Source: Rutstroemia sp. NJR-2017a BVV2
Taxonomy: Eukaryota > Ascomycota > Leotiomycetes > Helotiales > Rutstroemiaceae
Assembly: GCA_002946415.1 (NCBI GenBank)
Contig: NJPS01000004.1
Coordinates: 873,001-937,000, forward strand
DNA: 64,000 bases
Direction: 5' to 3'
Made by a program: the position numbers and the translations under genes. Below are positions 23,420 to 35,002 of the stretch, one piece after another. Positions within the stretch are counted from its first letter, which is position 1; every line of letters begins with the position of its first letter. The notes below the pieces were generated by a model, which was given only the letters and a program-made list of their open reading frames with translations, did no database searches and was not told the DNA's origin.

Positions 23420-26400
23420 GGGCGCAACTGTCCTGCGACCTCCTCTCTTGAATTATACAAGTCTCTGCGGTCTTGTGTGGGTATATCGGTAGGCAGGGAC
23501 ATTCGGCGCACCTCCAGAGACCATGCGAGAGAACTATCGAGCTGTTGGGTCGAGATTCAATATTATTGGGTGGAAGTAATATTTGATTTGATGTGGGAGA
23601 GGTGTAGAATACTGGAAGCGATAGAAAGTGGAGGAGGTAAAGAGTTTAAGCTCCTTGGGCCTTGCGTAGGTGAGTATAGACGGTGAAGATTGAAATTGGT
23701 TAAACAAAGATGGGATGAATGTTGTAGATGATCTTTTTGGGGAAATTTTGTGGGTGACACTTGAGTAAGAGAGGATCAAAGACACTGAATGAGGTAAACC
23801 AGAATAGGTGAATGAACAAAGAGAAATGCAATGTCAAAAATAGGTTTTTAAGAATTGTCTCTCGTTTTTTCTTTTCGTACTGGTAAGTAAGGTTGAGGTG
23901 AGCAAAGCGCACAAGCCTTTTTCCCAGATACCGTCGGGGTCGTAGTCGACAGGTTCGAGGAAGGTTTTGGAAGCGGAGGAAGGGGGAGGAAGGCAAGGGG
24001 AGGGGAGGAGGTGTTGTCCGGAGGTCGGAGGTTCAAGGCTAGTTGGGTTGGAGATTTAGAAGTTTAGAATGGAAGTTTAGATGATGTTTAGAGGTCAGAT
24101 TAGATCTGGCGCGGTTGTGAGTGTAAGTGTGAGCGTCAATGTGAGGGTGAGCAATGAGCATGAGTGTCCGAAGTGGAGCGCATAGGATGGATTCAGATAC
24201 ATGGATGCCATCTTCTGCTAGCAGGCTAGGTAACCTTACGGTTTTACCACGCTACAAGTTTGCAACATCCATGCCTTTCAATGTCATGTAATGCTTAAGT
24301 ACTGTGCAAGTGCCTACTACGGGAGTATGCCACTGTGTGGCCATGCCTGAAAGACATGCGATATACGGTATGCTCCTCCAAGCTCGTTAATTTCATAAAG
24401 CACTACAGAGTCAACACGGAGCAAAGTGTAAAGCCATAGTACGAAAGGTAGGCAAAGGAAGGCAAAGCCGTAGCCACTATAGCGAGACCGAACTGTACAA
24501 GTAGAGCCATCAGGGCGTTTTTTACAAGCGAAACCATACACCGGCCTCATGCACCGCAACAAGATGTTAAGGGAGTTACAAGTAGGTAATGGGTTAGGGG
24601 GCGCTCTTAGCTATCCCACCAGTGGAGTAATGGACGAATCTGGAATAGTTAGACGTAGCTATTGTGAAAGGCGGAATGTTTGGCGGCGAAAGGGTTAATC
24701 TGACAAGGGGTAAAACTCAAGACACACATGGCAATCACAAGTCTCACAAGGGTAATGCATGGCAAAGAAGGAAAAGAGAAGGGCTTGGAAGGAAGAAAAG
24801 GATAGATTCAACGTAAGTTCCAACTAGACATGTCATCGTTTACGGTATTACCGTGGCTAGGTGCACCCCATAGGCGAGACGGTGTCCAGGTGGGTTTGGG
24901 TGTGGGTGACATTCTACGAAGTACTGTACCAAAGAATGTAAGTCGGAAATGGAACACGGATGATTGGTTGGTGGGAGCGAACAGTGCTTACTACTGAGGT
25001 TGTGTGATATGCAGATTTGGTGCTGATGGTGGTGGTGATTGACGCTCGTGTTGTACGGTATATGTAAGACGACCTTTCGGTGCTGGTTGAAGGGAAGGGA
25101 AGGGTAATAGTTCTTCGCGATTGCACTGTTATACTGTTGTACTGTACTTTACATAAGATGTAATTCGTTTTGGGTCTCATTCATCTACTCTCTGCACGCC
25201 TTTCAGTCCGAGCATTAGAAACACCTGAAGACCCAGAGGCCTAAAAGGCGTCTATTTCTTTAGCTGAATCCCCCATTATTTTTAGATCGCATGCTAAATT
25301 CCCCTATACAAGTATCTAGGTTCATCCTGTAGGGACTGTGAGCGGGAGATAGGAAATTAAATCTCACCGAAAGATCCATGATATAACACCTGGGGAACTG
25401 GGAGATACGGCATATCAGAATTTGGGAGACAGCAAGACGAGACGGATAGAAAGCAAAAAGCTGCCAATAGTATAGCTGTCTTGGATCTTCCATAAATGTT
25501 GTTGTGTAGTGGTATAGTGGTGTAGTGTCTCTTGTACAGTACATATTCAATGCAATACATCTGCATCTGCTATTCGATTATGTCTTCGCACCATGTACTC
25601 AGTATGCAGATACTGCATTCGGATCAAGCTTTGAAACGCTGCAATTTAATTTGCTGCGATTGCGGATTGTCGGTCAATCGATAACGTTGAGGTGCGCGTG
25701 GCGAGAGTGGCTTGAAGAGCGCATCCCTACTCGCCGCCGCACTGTAGCTTGTCGTCTTTCCTGGTAGATTCCTTATAGTTCCTATAGGCACTTACGACAT
25801 CTCATGTTGATCGGTGAGGCTAAGGTTACCTATGGACTGAATATCTTGCCTTATCCAACCTCATGCTAAAGCCCTTCCTGCGCGCCCGAATGACTATCCC
25901 GTCTTTCTCACCCACCAACCTGCTCTGACGATGATACGCTAAAGCTATTCGGAACATTACAATGTCTTAGATTATTCTAAGATATCCGTTTGACAACAGT
26001 AATCAGATACTACATTTTATCCAAGTCGGGCTGTTGTTTCCTGCCTGGAGAGCTGCACCTCTGCACCTCCATATTAAACCACGAGTTCTGTGCACGACTC
26101 AGTCCACCTGGCTGTACGAAGTAATTGTATGAAAGTAAAGGAATGATCTATCCTCCACTGTCGTTATCTTCAATTTAAATTTACACATGCCTGATAATGA
26201 TCGACGCGGTTACGAATTTTATGAAGATTCTTACCTATTTCTCTCCTTTTACATCAAGTCAAGCGATAATTCTCATCTGCGTGAGACATATGGAGATGGA
26301 TACAATTTTACCCTGTCCACGTTTCATCTCCCTACTTGTACGTACAAAGTGCGATAGACAACAGGGACCATAACCTTCTAGAAAAGCTGCCGAAAGGAAA

Positions 26401-26636
26401 GAAATGTCATCATAGACTTTACACCAGACTTTACAACAGAAGAGCAGACCTGCCACAATGATACGGCACAGCAATGGCTTGAGGTTCCAATCTGGAATGA
26501 AAAATAAAGGAAAAGATGACAAATGAAAGACAGAAAGACAGACAGACGCACAGACTACGCATTGAAGCTGCGAGACATCAATCAAAATCAATCCAAATTA
26601 CACGAGACAAAAAGATACGGGTACGGGGTACAGCTC

Positions 26637-26726
26637 AGTAGCATCAGTAGTATCAGTAACATCAGTAGCATCAGTAGCATCAGTAGCATCAGTAGCATCA
26701 GTAGCATCAGTAGCATCAGTAGCATC
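26637..26726. repeat. 9-bp minisatellite, 10 tandem copies
   Basis: Unit agtagcatc. Copies 1 and 4-10 are identical; copies 2 and 3 differ by one base each (agtagtatc, agtaacatc). The 9-bp period keeps reading frames open on both strands (Ser-Ile-Ser repeats one way, Leu-Met-Leu the other). Confidence 0.95.
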
Positions 26727-29700
26727 AATTCGGCCTGTGCACGGTATCGCTGTGAATCAATACTTTTCCTTACCGCCAGAACTACGCAGGCCGAGCCTCT
26801 AGCATCTCCGTGCTTCCAACTGGCCGGCGACCGTTGGGAGCATAAGCCAATATCAATATCGGCTTCATTCGGCCTGCTCATTTCCCACCTTTTGGTTGCC
26901 GGAGCGCCATGTCATGAGACCAGCACAAGTGCAATATGTTCTGAGCCGCCAATAGCGAGCATTCCATCCCACACCATATGCATCCCTCTCGTCGACGCCT
27001 CACCACTGCTGCACTGCATGTTGTTTGCCCCACAGGTAGGAATCGCTCCCACGTGGATGGATGCCAATTCGCGGCGTAGAATGCAGTCAGACCCCGATTA
27101 GAATTCTTCTCACTTCGTACTTTGGTATTCCAACCCCCCAAAACATAGCCAATATTTGCAACGCTGTACCTTGCATGCAGGAAGTGGAAAAACAACCTCG
27201 TGGATCGCACAAATTAAGGTAGGGCATGGTAGGATTCCAATCTTGTCCAGATCTAAACCCAGATCCCATCCTTCTAGAAAAACAAAAGGAAAATACTGCG
27301 AGACATCTCAGAGCCAGTGTCGGATATTGCGTTCAGGTCTAACTCAACACAGAAGTCTTCTAGAAAGCCAACAAATTCCAACAAGGAGGATTCAGCGAGG
27401 GATCTTCCATGCCCATGACGAAGGTGCAGTAAACCTTCCCTGCCATTCTTGCGTTCTTCTGAAAAGGTTGTCAGCACGGCTGAACATATCTGACCCATCC
27501 GACCCCGGAAACTTATGCGACAACCATATTTAGAGCATCCCATGTGGCCATATTGACATATCATCCCTCAGATATCGTGTGTGGTGCTGGACAGCCTGGG
27601 ACCTTCACGTTGTATCACGAGCAAGTACCTTGTTCGATGCTCTCATCATTCTAAATTGTGTAGGACCACAAAAAGGCACAGCGTCGTGGCGAACAAGCGC
27701 GGAACAGTCCCTTTCTTTAAATTTTGCCCAAGTGGGCGAATGACAAGAGCACATACTCTTTACAAGTATGAGGGAGCACAAGAATCCTTCCACATGACGA
27801 AGCATGCAGCACTATCACATAAGCAAGGCTTGACCCTGAAACAAAGAACGAAAAAACAGCCTTCCAATCCAGAGTAATGTGACGTGTGTTGCGTATATTG
27901 ATCCGAGCCCAGTCCGTCCGCGTCCAGCATGAATTCAACAGTTTGAGTTATGTGCCGGAGGGCGCCGGAGAATTTTCTACACATGGCATACACACGCGAA
28001 TCTGCAATGCGGGACATGGCAACGGCGCAAACTCCAGTAAGTACCTACTTACGATCAAGCTTTTTTCATCTACGGAGTACAGTAGCCAGAAAAGTCAAAA
28101 TAGAGGACTGTGTGGTTCGTGGTTTTTTTGTGACGGCTCGGCTCGCGAGTCAGTGCTCTCGGCCTCAGCGATGGTCCAGACCTGCGTCTATTCTATCTCG
28201 TGCTACAGACTTTGACACTGCGCAGCTGTTGCGCCATTGACTTACACTCCTTTTAAATTGCAGACGTCTCGCTAGGCGGGCTTACGTTAGGGCGGGACTT
28301 TATTGCCTAATGGGTGCGTCTCTGTGGTGGCAAGATAAGCGCGTCTTCAGGTCTAGATGTGATGTGGACAACTGCAGTACGCCGCCGTCCACTTCTGAAG
28401 AAAATTTTCATCTTCAACCCCCAAACCTCTTCCAGCAGCATGTCCGGTACTACTGTCTTCACTGCTGGAATATGGATGCCTTCAAAACACATCCGTGTCA
28501 GACTTTTTGACTGCTGCCTAGGTGCGTGGGCTATTGTTGGGTTGATCCTGCCACGGTGAGCATACGATGCTGCCGTGCTTCCATACAGTCACCATTCCAG
28601 CCCACAATATTGAATTTTACGCTTGTATCAACCGATGCAGTGTGTCGTCGTCGATACACACGCTACTATTGGGGACTATCGGAGCTCGGTGAGACTGTTT
28701 CAATGGCGTCCAGTATTCGGTGCACGACTGAGCTGTCGACAGTTCAGCCATCTCAACAAAAGCGTTTCCCGAGGTCATACGAAATAGATTGCTGAGCCGC
28801 TGGTATTCACGACCACTGTCCACCGTCCTCTTCCACTTCCGAGACTACCGCTCACCGTTATAGCAATATATTCTCCGAGTCCATACCACCTCCTGATCTT
28901 TCCACACGATGCACAACCCGCATTCTTCCCTGCACGAACAGCTTATACCACCACATCAATATGTCGTGGATCCACCGCTGTCCGTTCCTGAAGATCATGT
29001 CAGTCTACCTTGGGGATCGAGGTAAGTGAAAGAGAAGGCTACACTACCCCAGCGAGTAAGCATCGCATCATGTTCCGCGAGCGGCAGTAGGTAGTACGAC
29101 GACTCAGATCATATCGGTACGCATCTCATGAACCATCCAGCAACCCTGTTCTGCGATCCTTCCCGCGTACCCACTGAGATGTAATGTACATCAACTGGAG
29201 ATCCTGATCCTAGGCCAGATCTGGGACCCACTTCTATACGTATCTTGCATGTGTAACGACCCCTAATTAGCCGGAGGAGCTTGGGTGTGGTGTATGTACT
29301 CTATATAGCTATACGTAGCCGCGTGGTAGGATTCGGTCAGCGGTGGAATGGCTAGGATATTGTTGTTTGTGTGGATATTTGTTCTTGCTGATCCTACAAG
29401 TAGGTTAACGAGTGTTACTCTTGCTATGCTAGGGCACAATGGTAGTATTCACTCATTTCTCTTTCCTTAATTCTACAGGGTTGCACTATACAGTGCTGCC
29501 GTCTCTAGCTTGAAGAATTAACGAGACTCAATGGGTATGCTACCTGGATCTCATCTATCTCAGAGAGGTCTAGCCGCACTCACCACTGTCATCCCGCTCA
29601 TCTTCACTTCATTTGTAGCTACGCATCACCTCTTTACATCCCTCCAGCTCACATTGGATGTTGAAGTCATCTTCCTATACCCTTCTCCTGTGCCAATTCC

Positions 29701-29893
29701 CACTCGTAGTTGTCCAACATGTCTCAACTCCGAAGTTAATTTACATCACGTACTCAACTTTCATTTCCCAATTACATTACCATATCTGCTGCGATCCTTC
29801 GTACTCACGTATCAACCCATATGCATATTGTATCTAATAAGAAATATGATATTGCCTTTACGTGCACCTACGTCTTCAACGTGTAGAGAGATG

Positions 29894-29930
29894 ATTCAAC
29901 GAACAAGTTCTATATTCAACGAACAAGTTC
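29894..29930. repeat. 17-bp direct repeat with 20-bp period
   Basis: The sequence attcaacgaacaagttc occurs at 29894-29910 and again at 29914-29930, separated by tat. Confidence 0.9.
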
Positions 29931-30164
29931 GCACCCAGTTGCTATATGCTCTACTTACAACATCTTTAAAACCCATGGAAACAACCAACACCCCTATCCT
30001 ATCCTAATCTACCCATCTTCGTCGCCCTCTTGCCAACTCCCACTCAGTCCTCTATCTCCCACTTTCCTTCCACCGCCCATTACACGAGTTTGAAGATACC
30101 CTGAATACTTTACCTACGATATCCCACTAAACACCATCCATCTCCGCTGGACGCATTTTCTGCT

Positions 30165-30177
30165 CCCCCCCCCCCCC
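30165..30177. repeat. C13 homopolymer in pyrimidine-rich block
   Basis: Thirteen consecutive C residues, followed by ttcccctctc. Homopolymer length is prone to sequencing error. Confidence 0.9.
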
Positions 30178-30852
30178 TTCCCCTCTCACTGTAGCTGTCC
30201 AGCCCTTCCGCAGACATTATGAAACTTCACAATCCCTCATCTCCTCTTTCCTCTCCCCAACCATTCTCGTCACTCAACCAACCGCCCATTCCCCCTCGCG
30301 CCGTGCCATTCAAGATCTCCTCACTTCACTGAACCAGCGAACACATTCCTAACGCTACCCACTCTCTGCACAGGTAATAATCAACCAGCCTATTCCTCAT
30401 CACCACGCTCTTGCTTCCCTCCTCTTTCTACAACACACCTATAGTTTCCTGTTCGGCTTCACTTAACTCCATCCTGTATATCACGTCTGTTAAAGCTATT
30501 ATCTTTTGTATCTATCCCAGCATTATCTCTTCTAAGTATATAGCTCTTCCATGATGATTCTTCCCCACGCCATTCCCACTCATATCATATTATCTATCCC
30601 TCCTCCCGTTCTCATTTCCCATCCCGTTCCGCCCCCTGTTCACCAGTTCCCTATTTCCCATGCACTCCCATTACCCAGGGACGAGAAGAATATAGCACGA
30701 AGAAATTCTTTTCCTCCTCCTCTTCTTCCTCTTCCTCTTCTTCCTCCACCTCTCCCCTATACTTCTACAGGTCTTCGTCTCACCCTTACTACTACTGTGC
30801 ACTCTTTATGATCCGAGTGATTAGGAAAATGGATAGCTAGCTATATACCCAT

Positions 30853-30920
30853 ATAACCACTCTATAACTACTCAATAACTACCCAGTATAACTACCCAAT
30901 AACCACTCAATAACTATTCT
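30853..30920. repeat. 11-bp degenerate tandem repeat, 6 units
   Basis: Units follow ataacYaYYcN: ataaccactct, ataactactca, ataactacccagt, ataactaccca, ataaccactca, ataactattct. Five units are 11 bp and one is 13 bp. Confidence 0.85.
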
Positions 30921-31803
30921 ACACCCTGACAATCCCAATACCAGCCCAGCCCAACCCATCCCAGTTTATTCACCTATTTTTACCCCCTTTTCTCCATTTC
31001 AAAGATCTCCCTCGCCTCTCGCCCAGCAGCTACCAGCCAACTCGCATATCTACTTTACCTATCCATCTATGATCTATCTGCCCTACCTATCTCTACCTAC
31101 CCAACCCAACACAAGACACCGCTCAAGTCCAACTCGAATTAGGTTTCCTTTCCTCTCTTTATCGAGATGCGCATCATAACACATAACCAAATCCGGATTC
31201 TTAAAAGACAATGTTGTATGAATTTCCTTAAATATTTCCTTACATCTAACTACCAACCAACCAACTGATCATGGGATATCAATGCCCACTGCTCTTCCCT
31301 CCTGCCTTCGTTCATTCTCCACAACCCCACCCATCCCATCCCATCCTCCCCTTACCCCTCATTCAAGCCCCTCACCCCGATCCACGCAACACGCTCTCCA
31401 TCTGCGCCTCCAATCATCCAGCTTCCACCCATTCAAACTCAGTTTGTACTCATCCCGTACTAGTATTCACAAAGGAAGAAAAAAACCAACAACCAGAGCA
31501 CCTTGAACTCTCCACCAAACACAAACAAGAACGAGACCGCTGACGAAAAAGGGGAAAAGAACTCCAAGTTCCATCGCCTCCCATCCATATTCCATATCCA
31601 TTGCTCTGCAAAAGATTAATTCCCCTTTCAAACACCTGTAAAAAAGACGATATGCCGTATGCCAGAGTATGAGTGAGAACGCTTTGCGTTTGCTTCATTG
31701 TGGAGGTGCCCAACTTTCGATATTTTCTTGCTTGGCCGTCGAGTATACGAATTGTTCGACGAATATCGACAAGAGGGGAAGTCGCTTAACTGTTCAGATA
31801 AAC

Positions 31804-32854
31804 CTAAACATCCTCCATAGTTCCCGCCGGCTCATCATTATCCTCATCATCATCGAAACTCGCAACCGAGGACATGGTATCGTCATCTGAATCCTCTGCA
31901 CCCGCTTCATCCGCTGCATCTTTACTTGCGTATTTCGTTACGTATTCTATTTCCTCATCGTCAGTTTCTATGTCCCGTCCATCTGCACCCACCGGAAATA
32001 ACCCACCTTTGACCTTAACCTCATAACTCTTTGGCTCGCGCATAAGTAAAGCCGCTGCCTCGCCGTTCAGGGGGTCGGTTGGGTTGGGATAGCGGAGAAG
32101 TTGTGGAAGGAAGACTTCGAAGATGTTGATCATGTCGAACATAGGGGACCAGGTTTGGTTGATTACGTCGAGGCAGACGGAGCCGGATCTATTTATTTGT
32201 GCACGTCTCAGTTCCATATCCTTCTTCAAGCTCTTATGCAGTTGGGGGAAACTGACAACTCATCGATATTGGGGTGGAAAATGCGGTTTACGAAACCGAT
32301 GCTGGGGGATTTGTAGGGATACTGATCGGGAAGTTCGACGTGGACTTTCCATAGTCCGCCTTCGAATGGTGCTGTAATGCTGTTAGTGTATGCGACGGTA
32401 GAGGGGTAAAAGGAAGGACGAACTTTCTTCGGGACCCTTAAATCGGACGTAGAATTCCTGCCTATGTACCACATATGAGTCGTGTGTTTGGGCTGTTTCA
32501 GTGTGAATACATACACTGCAAAACATTAGCAACTTCTATTTCCTCGCGCATAGCGGTATTTACATACTATTATCATTGACCAGAGTCACCTCATAATCCG
32601 ACATCAACCTATACATCGGTAAGTATGAGCTCGAAGTGGCGGTTGACAAAGAATCGCATACATCCTACAACAACAAACATTAGCAAGTCTATCTTAGATA
32701 TATCACATATCCGCAGAGGAGAAAACTTACTTCATGACCTAAATACCGCGGAAAAAACAACCACATATTAGTCTCCTCACTATCCACAGTATGAGTATGT
32801 CCATATCGAAACATTACTCACATCAGTCTCGATCCGACGTCTAGGACTGGACAT
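31804..32854 (-). CDS. ubc8: UBC8/UBE2H ubiquitin-conjugating enzyme E2, with micro-exons
   Basis: My model has nine exons: 32854-32822, 32738-32731 (8 nt), 32664-32662 (3 nt), 32608-32568, 32515 (1 nt), 32461-32424, 32371-32257, 32188-32007 and 31946-31804, giving 187 codons. It reads [20 protein letters not shown], then [20 protein letters not shown], then [20 protein letters not shown]. It continues [20 protein letters not shown] and [13 protein letters not shown] with the catalytic Cys, and has an acidic tail ending PAGTMEDV. The alignment remembered for yeast Ubc8 (DVMKLLMSD, INDSMQEF) has exactly this spacing, which is what demands the 3-nt and 1-nt exons. UBC8 is the E2 of the GID/CTLH ubiquitin ligase that degrades gluconeogenic enzymes in yeast. 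The final intron (32006-31947, 60 nt) has no stop in frame and may be retained. Confidence 0.9.
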
Positions 32855-33775
32855 TTTGCGTTGATTGTTCTTTATTTACGCTGCGGTAGGGTGTTCGACG
32901 TTTGTTTATCCGCAGAGCCAAATGCTGGTTCCGAGTTTTAGCAAAGAGCGGTTGTTGTTCGTTAGAAGGTTGTTTAGTGACGAGATGTAGTTGAAGAGAG
33001 ACAGGAAACGCTGTGCTGCAAGTGCACTCACTATCGACTGGGTACGTAGGAGTTTCTTATCTGCAATCGGAGAGATCGGTCGGTACTTACCGGCAGCTCC
33101 GCCTTGAATGATCTCGTGAGTAGCAGTACTGAGTCGTGAGAATGAAATTATTCTTAGTTAGGCAAGGTAAAGTGCAGCTTTAGAAACGAAGAGTTGAGTG
33201 TCTTTGTCCGGAAAAGGGATCTGGCTGTTTCAACATGAGCAGACCACGATATATGGAATGTTTGTGTGTGCCAATGTTGGCCCCGCAGCTCGTGGTTGGA
33301 TTTGATTCACGCAATAGAAAAGCAAAAGCAAAGCCGGTCAGGTACCGTTGAATCGCGGGGGAGCAACAACTTCGACTTTGTCCTGTCGCCATGTGACATC
33401 TATCACACCACAATTGCAGACGCAGTAAAGAGTCCATTATACTCAAGCTCTCTAAAGTATATGTCCAACATATTGATCTCTTTGACCCAAACAAATCATC
33501 AACAAGCAAATGCGCCGCTCCCCATGTGACTCTCACCGAAAAAAAGAGCTGACTCCCGACGCCTCGGTAATCCGACGGCACAAAGTGCCCATACTTTTTT
33601 ATTATCATCATCAGCTGCGATCCTCCAGTATGAATTCTCACAGCGCAATAATGATCACGACCTGAATAAAAGGGCTTTTGTGAGTCAGATTCCAAACAAT
33701 GGCTCTGAATTCCTTCTCTTCTCTTCCTCATCATAGTACTCTATCGTTCCGTAATCTCCTCCATCAATTACGGAT
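32855..33775. promoter_or_regulatory. Divergent promoter UBC8/PanB
   Basis: About 920 bp between divergent start codons. A 184-codon minus-strand frame (33734-33180) lies inside but shows no domain, signal or low-complexity pattern typical of real fungal proteins, and it abuts the PanB start; I treat it as chance. Confidence 0.55.
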
Positions 33776-34871
33776 ATGTCTCGAACTCTTTCCGTCTTGA
33801 GAGGTGTGCCTCGTGCTCTGGTCCGTCAACAGCACCAATATCAATATCAGCATTTACGACCGGCAACATTCGGAGGCCAGATATTTCTAGACAAGATACA
33901 ATGCCAGAAGAGACAAAGCTCACATAGCCCAATGGGTGCGCCAAGTTCAAGGAAGAAAGTTACGATGACTACGTTGCGCTCAATGTATAAAAAGGGAGAA
34001 CCGATAACGATGATCACGGCTCATGATTTCCCAAGTGGACATGTTGCGGATGTGGCTGGGATGGACATGGTTTTAGTGGGAGACAGTCTAGCTATGGTGG
34101 CATTGGGAATGGAGGATACTAGTGAAGTGGTCATGGAAGAAATGTTGATACATTGTCGGTCTGTATCTCGTGCTGCAAAGGCAGCTTTCACGGTACTGCC
34201 CCTTTACTCCTCTCGGCAAACCTTCTCCTGCTGACAAGATCCTGCAGATCGGTGACCTCCCCATGGGCTCCTACGAGATATCCCCCGAACAAGCCCTCGA
34301 ATCCGCTTTCCGTTTCATCAAAGAAGGTCGCGTGCAAGGTATAAAACTAGAAGGTGGTTCAGAAATGGCTCCCACTATCAAGAAGATTTCCTCCGCCGGC
34401 ATCCCCGTCCTTGGCCATGTAGGCCTCACCCCCCAACGACAAAATTCTCTAGGTGGTTTCCGCGTCCAGGGTAAAACCTGCGCCAGCGCCATGAAAGTGT
34501 TGGAAGACGCCCGAGCTGTCCAAGAAGCTGGCTGTTTCGCAGTCGTACTCGAAGCCGTTCCACAGGAGGTCGCAACACTTATAACAAAGTCGCTATCCAT
34601 CCCTACAATTGGTATCGGTGCGGGAAATGGTTGTTCTGGGCAGGTCCTCGTTCAAGTTGACATGACTGGCAACTTCCCACCCGGCAGATTTCTGCCAAAG
34701 TTTGTGAAGAAGTATGGTGATGTCTGGAGCGAGAGCTTAAAAGCAATCACGGAATACCGCGACGAGACGAAATCGCGAGCATACCCAGCCCCCGAGCACA
34801 CGTATCCGATACCAAAGGAGGAGCTGGATGAGTTTCGACAGATCGTTGAGGATAACCCTGTGAAGACGTAG
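33776..34871 (+). CDS. panB: 3-methyl-2-oxobutanoate hydroxymethyltransferase (PanB/ECM31)
   Basis: Two exons (33776-34192, 34248-34871) give 346 codons. The enzyme adds a hydroxymethyl group from methylene-tetrahydrofolate to 2-oxoisovalerate, making ketopantoate for pantothenate and CoA. The first 50 or so residues are rich in Arg, Gln and Ser without acids (MSRTLSVLRGVPRALVRQQ), a likely mitochondrial presequence. The TIM-barrel core shows KKGEPITMITAHDFPSG, GMDMVLVGDSLAMV with the metal-binding Asp, IGDLPMGSYE, IKLEGGSEMAPTI, PVLGHVGLTPQ and IGIGAGNGCSGQVLV. The splice joins KAAFT to IGDLP in phase 0. The next gene downstream, ATG12, converges with a 131-bp gap. Confidence 0.95.
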
Positions 34872-35002
34872 TGGATGATCGTTGCAGATGCATTGCAGGC
34901 GTACCCGGATAGATTTAGACCACAGTAGCAATATAATTTGTCATAGATGACCCGGTGTCTATATCTTTTTTGTAGCGGTCCTCCGTCTAATGACCCCAAG
35001 TC

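Larger units (their letters stand above)
23420..31803. other. 8.4-kb interval without a supported gene
   Basis: This lies between the 5' end of the YANK kinase gene and the 3' end of UBC8. The left part includes the kinase promoter and leader (with GTGAG-rich imperfect repeats near 24115-24165). No ORF shows a recognisable domain. The longest are a 192-codon frame (26523-27101) that merely runs through a 9-bp minisatellite, and a 158-codon frame (29531-30007). From about 29.5 to 31.6 kb the plus strand is strongly pyrimidine-rich, resembling long fungal leaders or untranslated RNA. An untranslated transcript or a poorly conserved spliced gene cannot be excluded. Confidence 0.55.

Noticed and set aside
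25495..25545. tRNA-like stretch (gtgtagtggtatagtggtgtagtg)
   Set aside because: It resembles a tRNA D-arm, but there is no acceptor stem or B-box downstream.
26523..27101. 192-codon ORF through the minisatellite
   Set aside because: It is open only because the 9-bp repeat lacks stops; flanking sequence shows no protein-like pattern.
29531..30007. 158-codon ORF in the pyrimidine-rich block
   Set aside because: Composition follows the C/T bias of the DNA (Leu, Pro, Ser, Thr, Ile) without conserved-looking features.
32458..32580. Alternative single 123-nt intron in UBC8 (CTG to GAATTC)
   Set aside because: It keeps frame but deletes six residues (VNDNMQ) conserved in length in yeast Ubc8, and its GTCAAT donor is weaker than the two GTATGT donors.
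33180..33734. 184-codon minus-strand ORF between UBC8 and panB
   Set aside because: No recognisable motif, composition not typical, and it would occupy the whole divergent promoter.
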